Positions 55,344 to 64,000 of a stretch of 64,000 nt of DNA are shown here, one piece after another. Each line of letters starts with the position of its first letter. Position 1 is the stretch's first letter. This stretch comes from Ruegeria faecimaris (GTDB lineage: Bacteria > Pseudomonadota > Alphaproteobacteria > Rhodobacterales > Rhodobacteraceae), in NCBI RefSeq assembly GCF_900182615.1, contig NZ_FXTE01000001.1, forward strand, positions 1,116,001 to 1,180,000, in the 5' to 3' direction. Under the pieces are notes generated by a model. The model made no database searches. It was not told where the DNA came from and worked only from the letters and a program-made list of their open reading frames with translations. A program made the position numbers and the translations under genes.

Positions 55344-56696
55344 ATGAGTATCGCCCTTGTCATCCTTGCTGCCGGTAAAGGCACCAGGATGAATTCGGAT
55401 ATCCCGAAAGTCCTGCACCCGATTGCTCAGGCGCCTATGCTGGTCCATGCCATGCGTGCCGGTGCGGTGCTGTCGCCCGAGCGGACCGTCATTGTCACCG
55501 GGCACGGGTCCGAAGCTGTTGCCAAAGCAACCCTGGCCGAGGACGAGACCGCACAAATCACCATTCAGGCCGAACAGCTGGGCACCGCCCATGCTGTCGC
55601 ACAGGCGCGCGAAGCGCTGCAGGGTTTCAACGGCGACGTGGTTGTTCTGTACGGGGACACGCCCTTTTTGCAACCCGATACGTTGGAACGTATGATCGAA
55701 GCACGGGCCAAGAACGATCTGGTTATTCTGGGTTTTGAGGCCGCAGATCCTGCACGCTATGGCCGGTTGGTCATGAACGGACAGACCCTTGAACGCATCG
55801 TCGAATACAAAGACGCCTCGGATAATGAGCGCGATATAACACTTTGTAATTCTGGTCTTTTGGCCTGTGACGCAGAATTGCTGTTTTCGCTGATCGACGA
55901 CGTCGGCAATGACAATGCCGCCGGTGAATACTACCTGCCGGATGTCGTGGCAATCGCCCGATCCCGTGGCCTGAATGTCACCGCAGTCGCCTGTGACGAG
56001 GCACAAACGTTGGGTGTGAACTCGCGCGTTGACCTGGCCGCTGCGGATGCGGTTTTTCAGGCCCGTGCCCGCGCCGATCTGCTGGATCTGGGGGTCACGC
56101 TGATGGCGCCGGAAACCGTTTATCTGGCCGCCGACACCGTCATTGGCCGCGACACAGTGATAGAACCCAATGTGGTCTTTGGCCCCGGTGTCACGGTGGA
56201 AAGCGGCGCGACGATCCGGGCATTTTCTCATCTTGAGGGCTGCCATGTCAGCCGCGGCGCCATCGTCGGCCCCTATGCCCGCCTGCGCCCCGGCGCTGAG
56301 CTGGCAGAAAACACCCGCGTCGGCAATTTTGTCGAGATCAAGAATGCTGAGATCGCCGAAGGCGCGAAGGTCAACCATCTCAGCTATATCGGGGACGCAA
56401 CGGTTGGGGCGGCGACGAATATCGGCGCGGGTACGATCACTTGCAATTACGATGGCGTAATGAAGCACCAAACAACCATCGGCCAGAACGTCTTTGTCGG
56501 ATCGAACACCATGTTGGTGGCACCTGTCACCATTGGTGACGGCGCGATGACGGCCACCGGAACCGTGGTGACGCGCGATGTGGAAGCGGATGCTTTGGCC
56601 GTTGCGCGCGCCAAGCAGGACAACAAGCCCGGTTATGCGCGTAAATTGTTTGACATGTTGACGGCGAAGAAGGCTCGTCGCGACAAAGGAGCCTGA
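55344..56696 (+). CDS. glmU: Bifunctional N-acetylglucosamine-1-phosphate uridyltransferase/glucosamine-1-phosphate acetyltransferase
   Basis: 450 residues. The N-terminal pyrophosphorylase shows 'LAAGKGTRMNSDIPKVLHPI', 'QLGTAHAVAQA' and 'VVVLYGDTPFL'. The C-terminal left-handed beta-helix (from about 250) has 'GRDTVIEPNVVFGPGVTVES', 'YARLRPGAEL', 'VGNFVEIKNAEI' and 'NIGAGTITCNYDG' for acetyl transfer. It makes UDP-GlcNAc for peptidoglycan and LPS. ATG 55344 starts directly before the conserved domain. glmS follows after three bases. Confidence 0.97.
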   Translation: MSIALVILAAGKGTRMNSDIPKVLHPIAQAPMLVHAMRAGAVLSPERTVIVTGHGSEAVAKATLAEDETAQITIQAEQLGTAHAVAQAREALQGFNGDVVVLYGDTPFLQPDTLERMIEARAKNDLVILGFEAADPARYGRLVMNGQTLERIVEYKDASDNERDITLCNSGLLACDAELLFSLIDDVGNDNAAGEYYLPDVVAIARSRGLNVTAVACDEAQTLGVNSRVDLAAADAVFQARARADLLDLGVTLMAPETVYLAADTVIGRDTVIEPNVVFGPGVTVESGATIRAFSHLEGCHVSRGAIVGPYARLRPGAELAENTRVGNFVEIKNAEIAEGAKVNHLSYIGDATVGAATNIGAGTITCNYDGVMKHQTTIGQNVFVGSNTMLVAPVTIGDGAMTATGTVVTRDVEADALAVARAKQDNKPGYARKLFDMLTAKKARRDKGA

Positions 56697-56699
56697 CAG

Positions 56700-58520
56700 A
56701 TGTGTGGGATTGTAGGCGTATTGGGCAAGCACGAAGCTGCCCCCATCCTGGTCGAGGCCCTAAAACGGCTGGAATACAGGGGGTATGACAGTGCAGGCAT
56801 TGCTACGGTCAATGGCGGATCCCTGGGTCGGCGTCGGGCTGTAGGCAAGCTGGTAAACCTCAGCGACCTGCTGGTGCATGACCCGCTTCCGGGTAAATCC
56901 GGTATCGGCCATACCCGCTGGGCCACCCATGGCGCGCCGACAGTTTCGAATGCGCATCCCCACCGGGCCGGGCCGGTTGCCGTTGTTCACAACGGCATCG
57001 TTGAAAACTATCGAGAGCTGCGGACAGAGCTGGCGGAACACGGGATCGGGTTCGAAACCGAAACCGATACGGAAACCGTCGCCCTGATGGCTGAACATTA
57101 CCTCAAATCAGGGCTGCCCCCGGTTGAAGCCGCCTATAAAACCATCGACCGGCTGGTCGGCGCATTTGCCTTGGCCTTTCTGTTTGACGGCGAAGATGAC
57201 CTGATCGTGGCCGCGCGCAAAGGCTCGCCACTGGCAATCGGGCACGGGGACGGAGAGATGTTTGTCGGCTCGGACGCCATCGCGCTAGCGCCGCTGACGG
57301 ATCGCATCACCTATCTGGAAGAAGGTGACCGTGCGGTTGTGACCCGCACATCGCTGGAAATCCGCAACGAAGCAGGTGAGCTTGCCAATCGCGAAACCCG
57401 CAAGATCAAAGTGGATCACAGCCGCGCCGACAAGGCCGGGCACAAGCATTTCATGGCCAAGGAAATCGCGGAACAGCCGATTGTGGTTGCCGAGGCGATC
57501 CGGTCCTACCTGCCCTCTGCCGGGGATCAGGTCGTTCTGCCGGGGGATCTGGATTTCACCAAGCTGGACCGTCTGACGATGGTCGCTTGCGGGACTGCTT
57601 TCTACGCCTGTTTGACCGCCAAATACTGGTTCGAGCAACTTGCCAGAATACCGGTCGAAGTCGATATCGCCAGCGAATTTCGCTATCGTGAACCTCCGAT
57701 CCCGGAACGCACTATGGCGCTGTTTGTCAGCCAATCGGGTGAAACCGCCGACACGCTGGCCGCCCTGCGGTATTGCGACGGCAAAGCGGACAAGGTCGTC
57801 TCAGTCGTCAATGTTCCAGAAAGCTCGATCGCACGTGAAAGCGACATCGCCCTGCCGATCCATGCCGGGGTTGAGATAGGCGTCGCCTCGACCAAAGCCT
57901 TCACCTGTCAGCTGAGCGTGTTGCTGATGCTGGCGCTCAAGGCTGCCGCGGACCGTGGCACGTTGAGCGACGAGGAACTTGCCGATCACGCCGCCGCGTT
58001 GCGCGGGCTGCCTTCGGTGCTGAACACCGCGTTGGATCAGAACCGGGCCATCAGGAAATCCGCCCAGCGCTTGTCCGAGGCGCGCGATGTTCTGTTTCTG
58101 GGACGCGGCCTGATGTACCCGCTGGCGATGGAAGGGGCGCTGAAACTCAAGGAAATCAGCTATATCCATGCCGAAGGTTATGCTTCGGGTGAGCTAAAGC
58201 ACGGCCCCATTGCCCTGATCGACAAACACATGCCCGTGGTGGTTCTGGCCCCGCGAGACACGGTGTTCGACAAAACCGTGTCGAATATGCAAGAGGTCAT
58301 GGCACGCAAGGGTAAAGTCATCCTGGTGTCCGATGATGACGGCATCGCCGAGGCGGAAGACGGGGTCTGGAGCACGATCCGCATGCCGCATGTGCACCCC
58401 AGCCTTGCGCCGATCCTCTATTCGGTGCCCGCTCAGTTGCTGGCCTATCATACGGCGGTGGCCAAGGGCACGGATGTGGACCAGCCGCGCAATCTGGCGA
58501 AATCCGTAACGGTGGAGTGA
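56700..58520 (+). CDS. glmS: Glutamine-fructose-6-phosphate aminotransferase (isomerizing)
   Basis: 606 residues. The N-terminal Cys2 ('MCGIVGVLGKHEAAPILVEA') is the glutaminase nucleophile, with 'GHTRWATHGAPT' and 'HNGIVENYRELR'. Two SIS sugar-isomerase domains follow ('ACGTAFYACLTAKYWFEQLA', 'SQSGETADTLAAL', 'GVASTKAFTCQ', 'EGALKLKEISYIHAEGYASG') and it ends 'NLAKSVTVE'. It makes glucosamine-6-phosphate. No glmS ribozyme-like leader has room between glmU and this gene. Confidence 0.98.
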   Translation: MCGIVGVLGKHEAAPILVEALKRLEYRGYDSAGIATVNGGSLGRRRAVGKLVNLSDLLVHDPLPGKSGIGHTRWATHGAPTVSNAHPHRAGPVAVVHNGIVENYRELRTELAEHGIGFETETDTETVALMAEHYLKSGLPPVEAAYKTIDRLVGAFALAFLFDGEDDLIVAARKGSPLAIGHGDGEMFVGSDAIALAPLTDRITYLEEGDRAVVTRTSLEIRNEAGELANRETRKIKVDHSRADKAGHKHFMAKEIAEQPIVVAEAIRSYLPSAGDQVVLPGDLDFTKLDRLTMVACGTAFYACLTAKYWFEQLARIPVEVDIASEFRYREPPIPERTMALFVSQSGETADTLAALRYCDGKADKVVSVVNVPESSIARESDIALPIHAGVEIGVASTKAFTCQLSVLLMLALKAAADRGTLSDEELADHAAALRGLPSVLNTALDQNRAIRKSAQRLSEARDVLFLGRGLMYPLAMEGALKLKEISYIHAEGYASGELKHGPIALIDKHMPVVVLAPRDTVFDKTVSNMQEVMARKGKVILVSDDDGIAEAEDGVWSTIRMPHVHPSLAPILYSVPAQLLAYHTAVAKGTDVDQPRNLAKSVTVE

Positions 58521-58523
58521 CGC

Positions 58524-59069
58524 ATGTCCAAGCAATTTCCGGCGCTGGATGACGCCCATTGCAAGTTTATCGAGGATCAGCATCTGTTCTTCGTCGGCAC
58601 CGCCGGACATGAAGGACGGGTCAATATCTCTCCCAAAGGGATGGACTCGCTGCGGGTAATGGGGCCCAATCGGATTGTCTGGATGAACCTGACCGGCAGT
58701 GGCAATGAAACCGCCGGGCATTTGCTGGAGGTCAATCGCATGACCCTCATGTGGTGTTCCTTCACCACACGCCCGCTGATCCTGCGGACCTATAGCACCG
58801 CGCGTACATTGCATGCCGGGGACGAGGGCTGGGACGCATTGGCCGGGCTGTTTCCCGACCACCGCAGCGCCCGCCAGATCTATGACCTTGCGATTGACAT
58901 GGTTCAGACCTCTTGCGGGTATGCCGTACCGTTCATGGAATACCTGTCCGAACGGGACACGATGCAGAAATGGGTCGACGGTAAGTCCGATGACGATATC
59001 CGAGATTATTGGGTTGAGCGGAACCATCAGACGATCGACGGCAAGCCAACACGCGCTGCGGACCAATGA
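58524..59069 (+). CDS. Pyridoxamine 5'-phosphate oxidase-like (PPOX) flavoprotein
   Basis: 181 residues. 'QHLFFVGTAGHEGRVNISPK' and 'NRIVWMNLTGSGNETAGHLL' are typical of the PPOX/FMN-binding split barrel. The substrate is unknown; members of this branch are often annotated as general flavin-linked proteins. It starts three bases after glmS, and its stop overlaps the start of the AlkD-like gene (ATGA). Confidence 0.88.
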   Translation: MSKQFPALDDAHCKFIEDQHLFFVGTAGHEGRVNISPKGMDSLRVMGPNRIVWMNLTGSGNETAGHLLEVNRMTLMWCSFTTRPLILRTYSTARTLHAGDEGWDALAGLFPDHRSARQIYDLAIDMVQTSCGYAVPFMEYLSERDTMQKWVDGKSDDDIRDYWVERNHQTIDGKPTRAADQ

Positions 59070-59755
59070 CCCCCGTCACCTATCTTGACCAGATCCGGGC
59101 CCATGCCGACCCCGAGCGCGCCGTGCAGATGGCGGCTTATCACAAGGTCGAACGCCTCTATCTGGGTGTTGCAAATCCGGTTCTGAACGATCTGACCAAA
59201 CTATGGCGACAGGAACTGGACGTTGCTGCGCGGGTGGATCTGGCTGACGCCCTCTGGCAGACCGATATCCACGAGGGCCGTCTTGCCGCAGCCAAGTTGC
59301 TGACCCAAGCCCGTATCCGCCCCGATGAGGCTGCTTGGGACCTGCTGCAAAGCTGGTTGCCGGATTTCGACGCCTGGGCGGTGGCAGATCACGCCTGTAT
59401 GGCGATGCAGAAACGCTTGTCTGCGGACCCGGCGCGGTTGGATCAGGTCGAAAGCTGGACAGCGTCAGACCACATGTGGACACGGCGCGCCGCGCTGGTG
59501 GCCACCCTGCCCTGGACCAAGCAGAACCACCCCAAGCCAGAAGACCTGAACCGGCGCGACCGTATTCTTGGCTGGGCAGCGGGCTATGTGCCCGACCGTG
59601 ACTGGTTCATCCAGAAAGCAATCGCATGGTGGCTGCGCGAGCTGTCGAAACATGACGCGGACCGAGTGGTTAACTTTCTGCGCGACCATAGTGCGGCCAT
59701 GAAGCCCTTTGCCCGGCGTGAAGCTGGCAAATATCTGAAAGGTCAGTTGGAATAA
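59066..59755 (+). CDS. DNA alkylation repair protein (AlkD-type HEAT repeat)
   Basis: 229 residues, all helical in HEAT-like repeats: 'MAAYHKVERLYLGVANPVLN', 'LWQTDIHEGRLAAAKLLTQA', 'LQSWLPDFDAWAVADHACMA', 'WTRRAALVATLPWTK', 'WFIQKAIAWWLRELSKHDAD'. AlkD-type glycosylases remove alkylated bases. It is coupled to the PPOX-like gene; the two may be a stress unit behind glmUS. It converges with the downstream lipoprotein gene, overlapping by 13 bases. Confidence 0.9.
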   Translation: MTPVTYLDQIRAHADPERAVQMAAYHKVERLYLGVANPVLNDLTKLWRQELDVAARVDLADALWQTDIHEGRLAAAKLLTQARIRPDEAAWDLLQSWLPDFDAWAVADHACMAMQKRLSADPARLDQVESWTASDHMWTRRAALVATLPWTKQNHPKPEDLNRRDRILGWAAGYVPDRDWFIQKAIAWWLRELSKHDADRVVNFLRDHSAAMKPFARREAGKYLKGQLE

Positions 59756-60159
59756 ACTTCCAGCTCGACAAGTTCGTCATAAGGCAAAAGCAGCGCCCGC
59801 ATTGCATCCAGCGACAGCCTGCTGCCGCCGCTTTCGGGCCCACGGGCCGGGACCAGCGTGATATAGGCCTGCGCCCCTGTTCTGGGCACAACAACACGTC
59901 CTGTGAACTCTGTCTCGACCAAAGGCGTTTCCATCCAGCGTCCAGGCGTTGTCGGATCACCCAAGCTGGCAATGGTGGTCTTGGCGCCAACCCAACCAGC
60001 GGCGGTTGCGGGGACCGGAACGGATTCGGTGACGTCAGCTTCCGCGGCGACCTCTGGTTCAGCCGCAGGTTTGTCGCGACCGAAAACCCGATCAGTTGTC
60101 GAGCGGACAGTGTCACAGCCCGCAACAAGGATACAAATAGTCAGCAGAGTGTATTTCAT
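59743..60159 (-). CDS. Predicted lipoprotein
   Basis: 138 residues. N-terminus 'MKYTLLTICILVAGCD' ends in lipobox VAGC (Cys15) with Asp at +2. A charged linker 'AAEPEVAAEADVTES' follows, then a beta-like domain 'WVGAKTTIASLGDPTTPGRW' and 'LVETEFTGRVVVPRTGAQAY'. Not assigned to a family. It converges with alkD and diverges from moaA, with 90 bases for both promoters. Confidence 0.83.
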   Translation of the reverse strand: MKYTLLTICILVAGCDTVRSTTDRVFGRDKPAAEPEVAAEADVTESVPVPATAAGWVGAKTTIASLGDPTTPGRWMETPLVETEFTGRVVVPRTGAQAYITLVPARGPESGGSRLSLDAMRALLLPYDELVELEVYSN

Positions 60160-60249
60160 GGCCTGAACTTAGCCCCCCTCACAGGACTGTGCCAGCACAA
60201 AGCACAGTTCAGGCTTGTCGCAGGCCAGTCGCCGCTTTACGTATGACTC

Positions 60250-61257
60250 ATGACAGCTCCGCTTATCGACCCGTTCGCACGTGCCATCACCTATCTCCGC
60301 GTCTCCGTTACGGATCGCTGTGATTTTCGCTGTGTTTACTGCATGTCCGAAGACATGAAGTTCCTGCCGAAAAAGGACCTGCTGACGCTGGAAGAGCTGG
60401 ACCGTATGTGCACGACCTTCGTGAAGATGGGCGTGGAAAAGCTGCGCATCACCGGGGGCGAGCCGCTGGTCCGCCGAAACATCATGTCATTCTTCAATGC
60501 CATGACCCGGCATCTGGACAGCGGCGCGTTGAAAGAGCTGACGCTGACAACCAATGGCTCGCAACTGCACCGCTTTGCTGACGATCTCTATGCGGCGGGC
60601 GTGCGCCGGGTGAATGTGTCGCTGGACACGTTGGATGACGAGAAATTCAGCCAGATCACCCGTTGGGGCCGGTTGAAACAGGTTCTGAACGGAATTGACA
60701 CGGCCCAAAAGGCTGGCCTGCGGGTCAAGATCAACGCCGTGGCCCTGAAAGGCTTCAACGAGGCCGAGCTTCCAACAATCACCCAATGGTGCGCTGAGCG
60801 CGACATGGATCTGACCTGGATCGAGGTGATGCCGATGGGCGATATCGGGAACGAGAACCGTCTGGATCAGTACTGGTCGCTCAAGGATGTCCGCAAGGAA
60901 TACGAAAGCCACTATACCGTCTCCGATCTGGCAGAACGCACCGGTGGCCCGGCGCGATATGCGCGGCTTGAAGAAACGGGCCAGAAGATCGGCTTTATCA
61001 CACCGCTGTCGCATAATTTCTGCGAAAGCTGCAATCGCGTCCGCCTGACCTGTACGGGTGAATTGTACATGTGTCTGGGCCAAGAAGACATGGCCGATCT
61101 ACGTGCCCCCCTGCGGGATCATCTCGATACCGAGGCGCCGCTGGAACAGGCCATCCGCGCGGCGATAAATCTTAAGCCCAAAGGCCACGATTTCGACTAT
61201 TCCCGCCAGGCGGTCGACGGCAAGATGAGCCGCCATATGAGCCATACGGGCGGCTGA
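60250..61257 (+). CDS. moaA: GTP 3',8-cyclase (molybdenum cofactor synthesis)
   Basis: 335 residues of the radical SAM family. The N-terminal [4Fe-4S] is 'CDFRCVYC' (CxxxCxxC). '[14 protein letters not shown]' and '[16 protein letters not shown]' follow. A second cluster is bound by '[18 protein letters not shown]', and the C-terminus ends with the conserved Gly-Gly (SHTGG). It rearranges GTP in the first step of molybdopterin synthesis with MoaC, which is not in the window. Confidence 0.98.
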   Translation: MTAPLIDPFARAITYLRVSVTDRCDFRCVYCMSEDMKFLPKKDLLTLEELDRMCTTFVKMGVEKLRITGGEPLVRRNIMSFFNAMTRHLDSGALKELTLTTNGSQLHRFADDLYAAGVRRVNVSLDTLDDEKFSQITRWGRLKQVLNGIDTAQKAGLRVKINAVALKGFNEAELPTITQWCAERDMDLTWIEVMPMGDIGNENRLDQYWSLKDVRKEYESHYTVSDLAERTGGPARYARLEETGQKIGFITPLSHNFCESCNRVRLTCTGELYMCLGQEDMADLRAPLRDHLDTEAPLEQAIRAAINLKPKGHDFDYSRQAVDGKMSRHMSHTGG

Positions 61258-61258
61258 C

Positions 61259-62569
61259 ATGACCGCCCCCTCTGGCCAGCCGACGCTGCTTTACCGTTTG
61301 TATTGCAGCCTGACCGCCGTTGCTGCACCTTTGGCTTGGCGCACCGTGCGCAAGAAACTCCTGGCGGCAGATGTCCCGACAATTCGCCAGCATGAAAGGC
61401 TCGGCCATGCCAGCCTACCACGCCCCAAGGGCCGATTGATCTGGTTCCACGCTGCAAGTGTGGGGGAAACCCTGTCGGTCATCAGCCTGATCAAACGGCT
61501 GGGTGAACGCCTGCCGGATGCCCAGTTCCTGGTTACCTCGGGCACCCCAACTTCGGCGGCGCTGATCGAAAAACGGATGCCACCCCGTACGCGACACCAG
61601 TATCCGCCGCTGGACACCGCAGGGCCGGTCCGGCGATTTCTGGATCACTGGCGCCCCGAAGCCGGAGTATTTGTCGAAAGCGAAATCTGGCCACGCCTGA
61701 TCGTTGACGCGGCTGGACGGGGAATCCCTCTGGCCCTGTTGAATGCGCGCCTTTCAGATAAATCCGTCGAAGGTTGGAAAAAACGTCCACAAACCGCACG
61801 ATTCATTTTGGACAATTTCAGCCTGTTCCTGACCCAGAATGGCAAAACCGCCGCTAATCTGGTGGACATGGGGGCTGTGGCGGACCGCGTGCAACCGGGA
61901 ACCAACCTCAAAGCGATGTCCGATCCGCTTCCGGTCGATAATTCTGTGTTGGAAGATATTCAGACCCAGATTGCAGGGCGTCCTGTGTGGATCGCCAGCT
62001 CGACCCATGCCGGAGAAGAAGAAATCGTTCTGGCTGCCCATGCAAAATTGCTGGAACGTTGGCCCGACCTGCTGCTGTTGTTGATCCCGCGCCACCCCGA
62101 ACGCAGACAGGATGTGGCCGCGCTGTTGAAACAGGCCGGTCAATCCGCAGTTTTCCGAACATCGGAGGGGCGGATCGAAACTGAAACACAGGTCTATGTT
62201 GCCGACACACTGGGCGAGACGGGCACGTGGTATGCGCTGTGCCCAATCGTATTTCTGGGCGGTTCGCTGCACGAGATCGGCGGCCATAACCCGTTCGAAC
62301 CCGCGCAGGCTGGGGCGGCGGTAATAACCGGTCCCGGATACTTCAACTTTGCCGAAACCTTCGCGCCGCTCATCGAAACCGGTGGCGCGATTGAGGTGAA
62401 CTCTGCGCAAGACCTGACAAACGCGGTCACGATTTGGCTCACCGATCAGGCCGCGCTGAATGCAGCGCGCGCTGCCGCGAAATCCTGCGTCAACACGCAG
62501 AAATCCGCGCTCGATTCCATTGTCGAGACCCTGTGCGACCGGCTTGGCCTGAAGACCACCGGCGTTTAG
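61259..62569 (+). CDS. waaA: 3-deoxy-D-manno-octulosonic acid (Kdo) transferase
   Basis: 436 residues of glycosyltransferase family 30. 'RPKGRLIWFHAASVGETLSV' has the conserved ASVGE, 'HYPPLDT'-type 'QYPPLDTAGPVRRFLDHWRP' and 'FVESEIWPRLI' follow, with 'SSTHAGEEEIVLAAH' and 'LIPRHPERRQDVAALL'. 'FLGGSLHEIGGHNPFEPAQA' is the C-terminal signature. It adds Kdo to lipid A at the inner membrane. The N-terminal segment is hydrophobic. It starts one base after the moaA stop. Confidence 0.95.
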   Translation: MTAPSGQPTLLYRLYCSLTAVAAPLAWRTVRKKLLAADVPTIRQHERLGHASLPRPKGRLIWFHAASVGETLSVISLIKRLGERLPDAQFLVTSGTPTSAALIEKRMPPRTRHQYPPLDTAGPVRRFLDHWRPEAGVFVESEIWPRLIVDAAGRGIPLALLNARLSDKSVEGWKKRPQTARFILDNFSLFLTQNGKTAANLVDMGAVADRVQPGTNLKAMSDPLPVDNSVLEDIQTQIAGRPVWIASSTHAGEEEIVLAAHAKLLERWPDLLLLLIPRHPERRQDVAALLKQAGQSAVFRTSEGRIETETQVYVADTLGETGTWYALCPIVFLGGSLHEIGGHNPFEPAQAGAAVITGPGYFNFAETFAPLIETGGAIEVNSAQDLTNAVTIWLTDQAALNAARAAAKSCVNTQKSALDSIVETLCDRLGLKTTGV

Positions 62570-62592
62570 GGGCAGAGCACCTGCCTGCCCCT
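62568..62592. terminator. Hairpin between convergent Kdo transferase and amidohydrolase genes
   Basis: AGGGGCAG and CTGCCCCT pair perfectly around a nine-base loop, positioned between stops at 62569 and 62598. There is no U-tract, so it may act as a barrier or Rho-dependent stop for both directions. Confidence 0.5.
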
Positions 62593-62597
62593 TGGGA

Positions 62598-63761
62598 TCA
62601 CGCCGCTGGCATCCTTTGCTCCACGATTTCGGCCCACCAGCTGCATCCTGCAGGGATAGCCTCATCGTTGAAGTTATATTCGGGATGGTGAACTGCTGCG
62701 GTGTCCCCATTACCCACCAAAATATAGGCGCCCGGACGCTCTTCGAGCATAAAGGCGAAATCCTCGCCGCCCATGATCAGCGGTGCCTGGTCACAATCGC
62801 CTGAGACGGACCGCGCCACCCGCGCTGCGAAATCGGTTTGATCATCACTGTTCACCATCACCGGGTAGCCCCGGTAATAGGTCACCTCAACCGCTCCTCC
62901 GAATGTGGCGGCCACTCCGGTGCAGATCTCGGTCACGCGCTTTTCGGCCATATCCCGCATGTCCCGGCTCATTGTACGGACCGTACCTCGCAGCTTTACA
63001 GTCTGAGGGATCACGTTGAATGCAGTTGAAGAGGTTTCGAACGAGGTCACCGAAACAACCACCTGATCCACCGGGTCAGCGTTTCGCGCCGCGATGGTCT
63101 GGAGCGCCAGAACCGCCTGCGCCGCCATCACCGTTGTATCCACGGTTTCATGCGGCTTGGCTGCGTGGCCGCCTTTGCCTTCGAAAACGATGTCGAACTG
63201 ATCAGTAGCTGCGAAAAACGCGCCAGGACGGATGGCGAAACTGCCCACCGGACGGCCGGGCCAGTTATGCATTCCGTATACTTCCTGAATGCCCCAGCGA
63301 TCCATCATCCCGTCTTCACACATCTCACGACCACCGCCGCCGCCTTCTTCGGCAGGTTGGAAAATGACCACCACTGTCCCGTCAAAATTCCGCGTTTCCG
63401 AAAGGTATTTCGCCGCCCCCAACAACATCGCAGTATGACCATCATGGCCGCAGGCGTGCATCGCCCCATCGGTATTCGAGGCATAGTCCAATCCGGTCGT
63501 CTCATGGATCGGCAGCGCATCCATATCGGCGCGCAAACCGATAACCTTGCCGCCCGTGTCCGCCTTGCCCTTGATCACACCCACCACGCCCGTTCGGCCA
63601 ATTCCGGTGACCACCTCATCGCAGCCGAACTCTTTCAGCTTTTCCGCCACCAGCGCACTGGTGCGATGGGTTTCAAACAGGATCTCTGGATTTTGGTGGA
63701 TATCACGCCGCCATTCCGTGATTTCACTCTGCAGTTCTGCGAACCGGTTTTTGATCGGCAT
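62598..63761 (-). CDS. M20-family amidohydrolase (hippurate hydrolase-like)
   Basis: 387 residues. 'VIGLRADMDALPI' and 'GAMHACGHDGHTAMLLGAAK' provide metal ligands, 'FQPAEEGGGGGREMCEDGMM' a catalytic Glu pair, and 'YGMHNWPGRPVGSFA' and 'IMGGEDFAFMLEERPGAYIL' complete the site. Members hydrolyse N-acyl or aryl amino acids. The dimerisation insert is present (about 185-300). The substrate is not settled. The MFS transporter upstream (stop 15 bases from this ATG) may bring it in. Confidence 0.93.
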   Translation of the reverse strand: MPIKNRFAELQSEITEWRRDIHQNPEILFETHRTSALVAEKLKEFGCDEVVTGIGRTGVVGVIKGKADTGGKVIGLRADMDALPIHETTGLDYASNTDGAMHACGHDGHTAMLLGAAKYLSETRNFDGTVVVIFQPAEEGGGGGREMCEDGMMDRWGIQEVYGMHNWPGRPVGSFAIRPGAFFAATDQFDIVFEGKGGHAAKPHETVDTTVMAAQAVLALQTIAARNADPVDQVVVSVTSFETSSTAFNVIPQTVKLRGTVRTMSRDMRDMAEKRVTEICTGVAATFGGAVEVTYYRGYPVMVNSDDQTDFAARVARSVSGDCDQAPLIMGGEDFAFMLEERPGAYILVGNGDTAAVHHPEYNFNDEAIPAGCSWWAEIVEQRMPAA

Positions 63762-63776
63762 GTGTATCTCCCAAAA

Positions 63777-64000
63777 TCATCGTTCGTCGCTGTCACCGGG
63801 ACGCAACGCGCCGGATAACAGGACAATGAAAACAGCCAGCGGCAGCAAGGCCATGAATGCAAGACGCAATGTAAGCATCTCTGCCAGAAACCCAATAAGG
63901 GGCGGGCCAATCAACAACCCGCCATACCCTAATGTGGCCACGCTGGCGATGGCTTGACCAGGCGGGACATGCGGATCATTTGCCGCCCTGCTGAACGCAA
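63777..64000 (-). CDS. MFS transporter, C-terminal part
   Basis: 74 residues to the edge of the window. 'AFSRAANDPHVPPGQAIASV', 'LGYGGLLIGPPLIGFLAEML' and 'LAFMALLPLAVFIVLLSG' match the last helices of major facilitator proteins of the 'Gly-Tyr-Gly-Gly-x-Leu-x-Gly-Pro-Pro' type, and it ends 'RPGDSDER'. The N-terminal part lies beyond base 64000. It is read toward the M20 hydrolase gene, so the two may share a message. Confidence 0.85.
   Translation of the reverse strand, partial: AFSRAANDPHVPPGQAIASVATLGYGGLLIGPPLIGFLAEMLTLRLAFMALLPLAVFIVLLSGALRPGDSDER

Noticed and set aside
55296-56732. 478-codon reverse frame opposite glmU
   Set aside because: Antisense shadow of glmU; residue usage is atypical and no motif is present.
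60160-60249. Molybdenum-cofactor riboswitch before moaA
   Set aside because: Only 90 bases separate moaA from the divergent lipoprotein gene, too short for that RNA and both promoters.

Overview
The window looks like chromosomal DNA of an alphaproteobacterium of the Rhodobacteraceae, Roseobacter group (Ruegeria/Phaeobacter-like). This rests on gene content and order: a 14-gene nuo (complex I) operon carrying DUF5337, DUF5333-type and other extra genes, a leucine-degradation (liu) cluster directly upstream of it, a DUF3572 gene, an H-NOX/diguanylate cyclase pair, RNase J, and many ATGA-type start/stop overlaps. No plasmid, phage or CRISPR functions were seen, and genus is inference.

Layout. 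1-1.1 kb: 3' part of a GMC oxidoreductase. 1.1-3.25 kb: a decayed patch with an IS6-family transposase remnant and a broken DUF3604 gene, ending at the 3' side of a tRNA-Ser(UGA). 3.5-9.3 kb: a forward run of SPOR lipoprotein, D,D-carboxypeptidase, tmk, holB, tatD-like and a PhnP-like hydrolase. 9.3-20.2 kb: single genes and small units, namely an AEC transporter, a CbiX-like protein, the H-NOX/HNOBA-GGDEF pair, an MttB-family methyltransferase, a HAD phosphatase, DUF3572, a PleD-like GGDEF protein, an EF-hand / ECF sigma / membrane protein / CpxP-like operon, DUF983 and a NUDIX hydrolase.

20.2-42.3 kb: one long reverse-strand operon nuoA-B-C-x-x-D-x-E-x-F-x-x-x-x-G-H-I-x-J-x-K-L-M-N followed by birA, coaX and rnj. 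The ten x genes are not complex I subunits. Most are small exported, lipidated or membrane proteins whose start or stop codons overlap those of nuo genes. Two of them, between nuoC and nuoD, encode only 57 and 43 residues.

42.4-52.1 kb: leucine/isovalerate catabolism. The steps are isovaleryl-CoA dehydrogenase, methylcrotonyl-CoA carboxylase beta and alpha, methylglutaconyl-CoA hydratase and HMG-CoA lyase, with an acyl-CoA synthetase, an ASCH protein and a secreted protein between them. A forward ompW gene with an FNR-like site and a strong terminator sits inside this block.

52.2-64 kb: a Hint-domain protein, a DegT aminotransferase, gph, glmU-glmS (UDP-GlcNAc precursor supply), a PPOX-like protein, AlkD, a lipoprotein, moaA, Kdo transferase, an M20 amidohydrolase and the 3' end of an MFS transporter.

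The observations most worth following are an H-NOX protein that lacks the heme-ligating His and the YxSxR motif but is still coupled to an HNOBA-GGDEF enzyme, the set of coupled envelope proteins inside nuo, and the EF-hand/ECF sigma operon.
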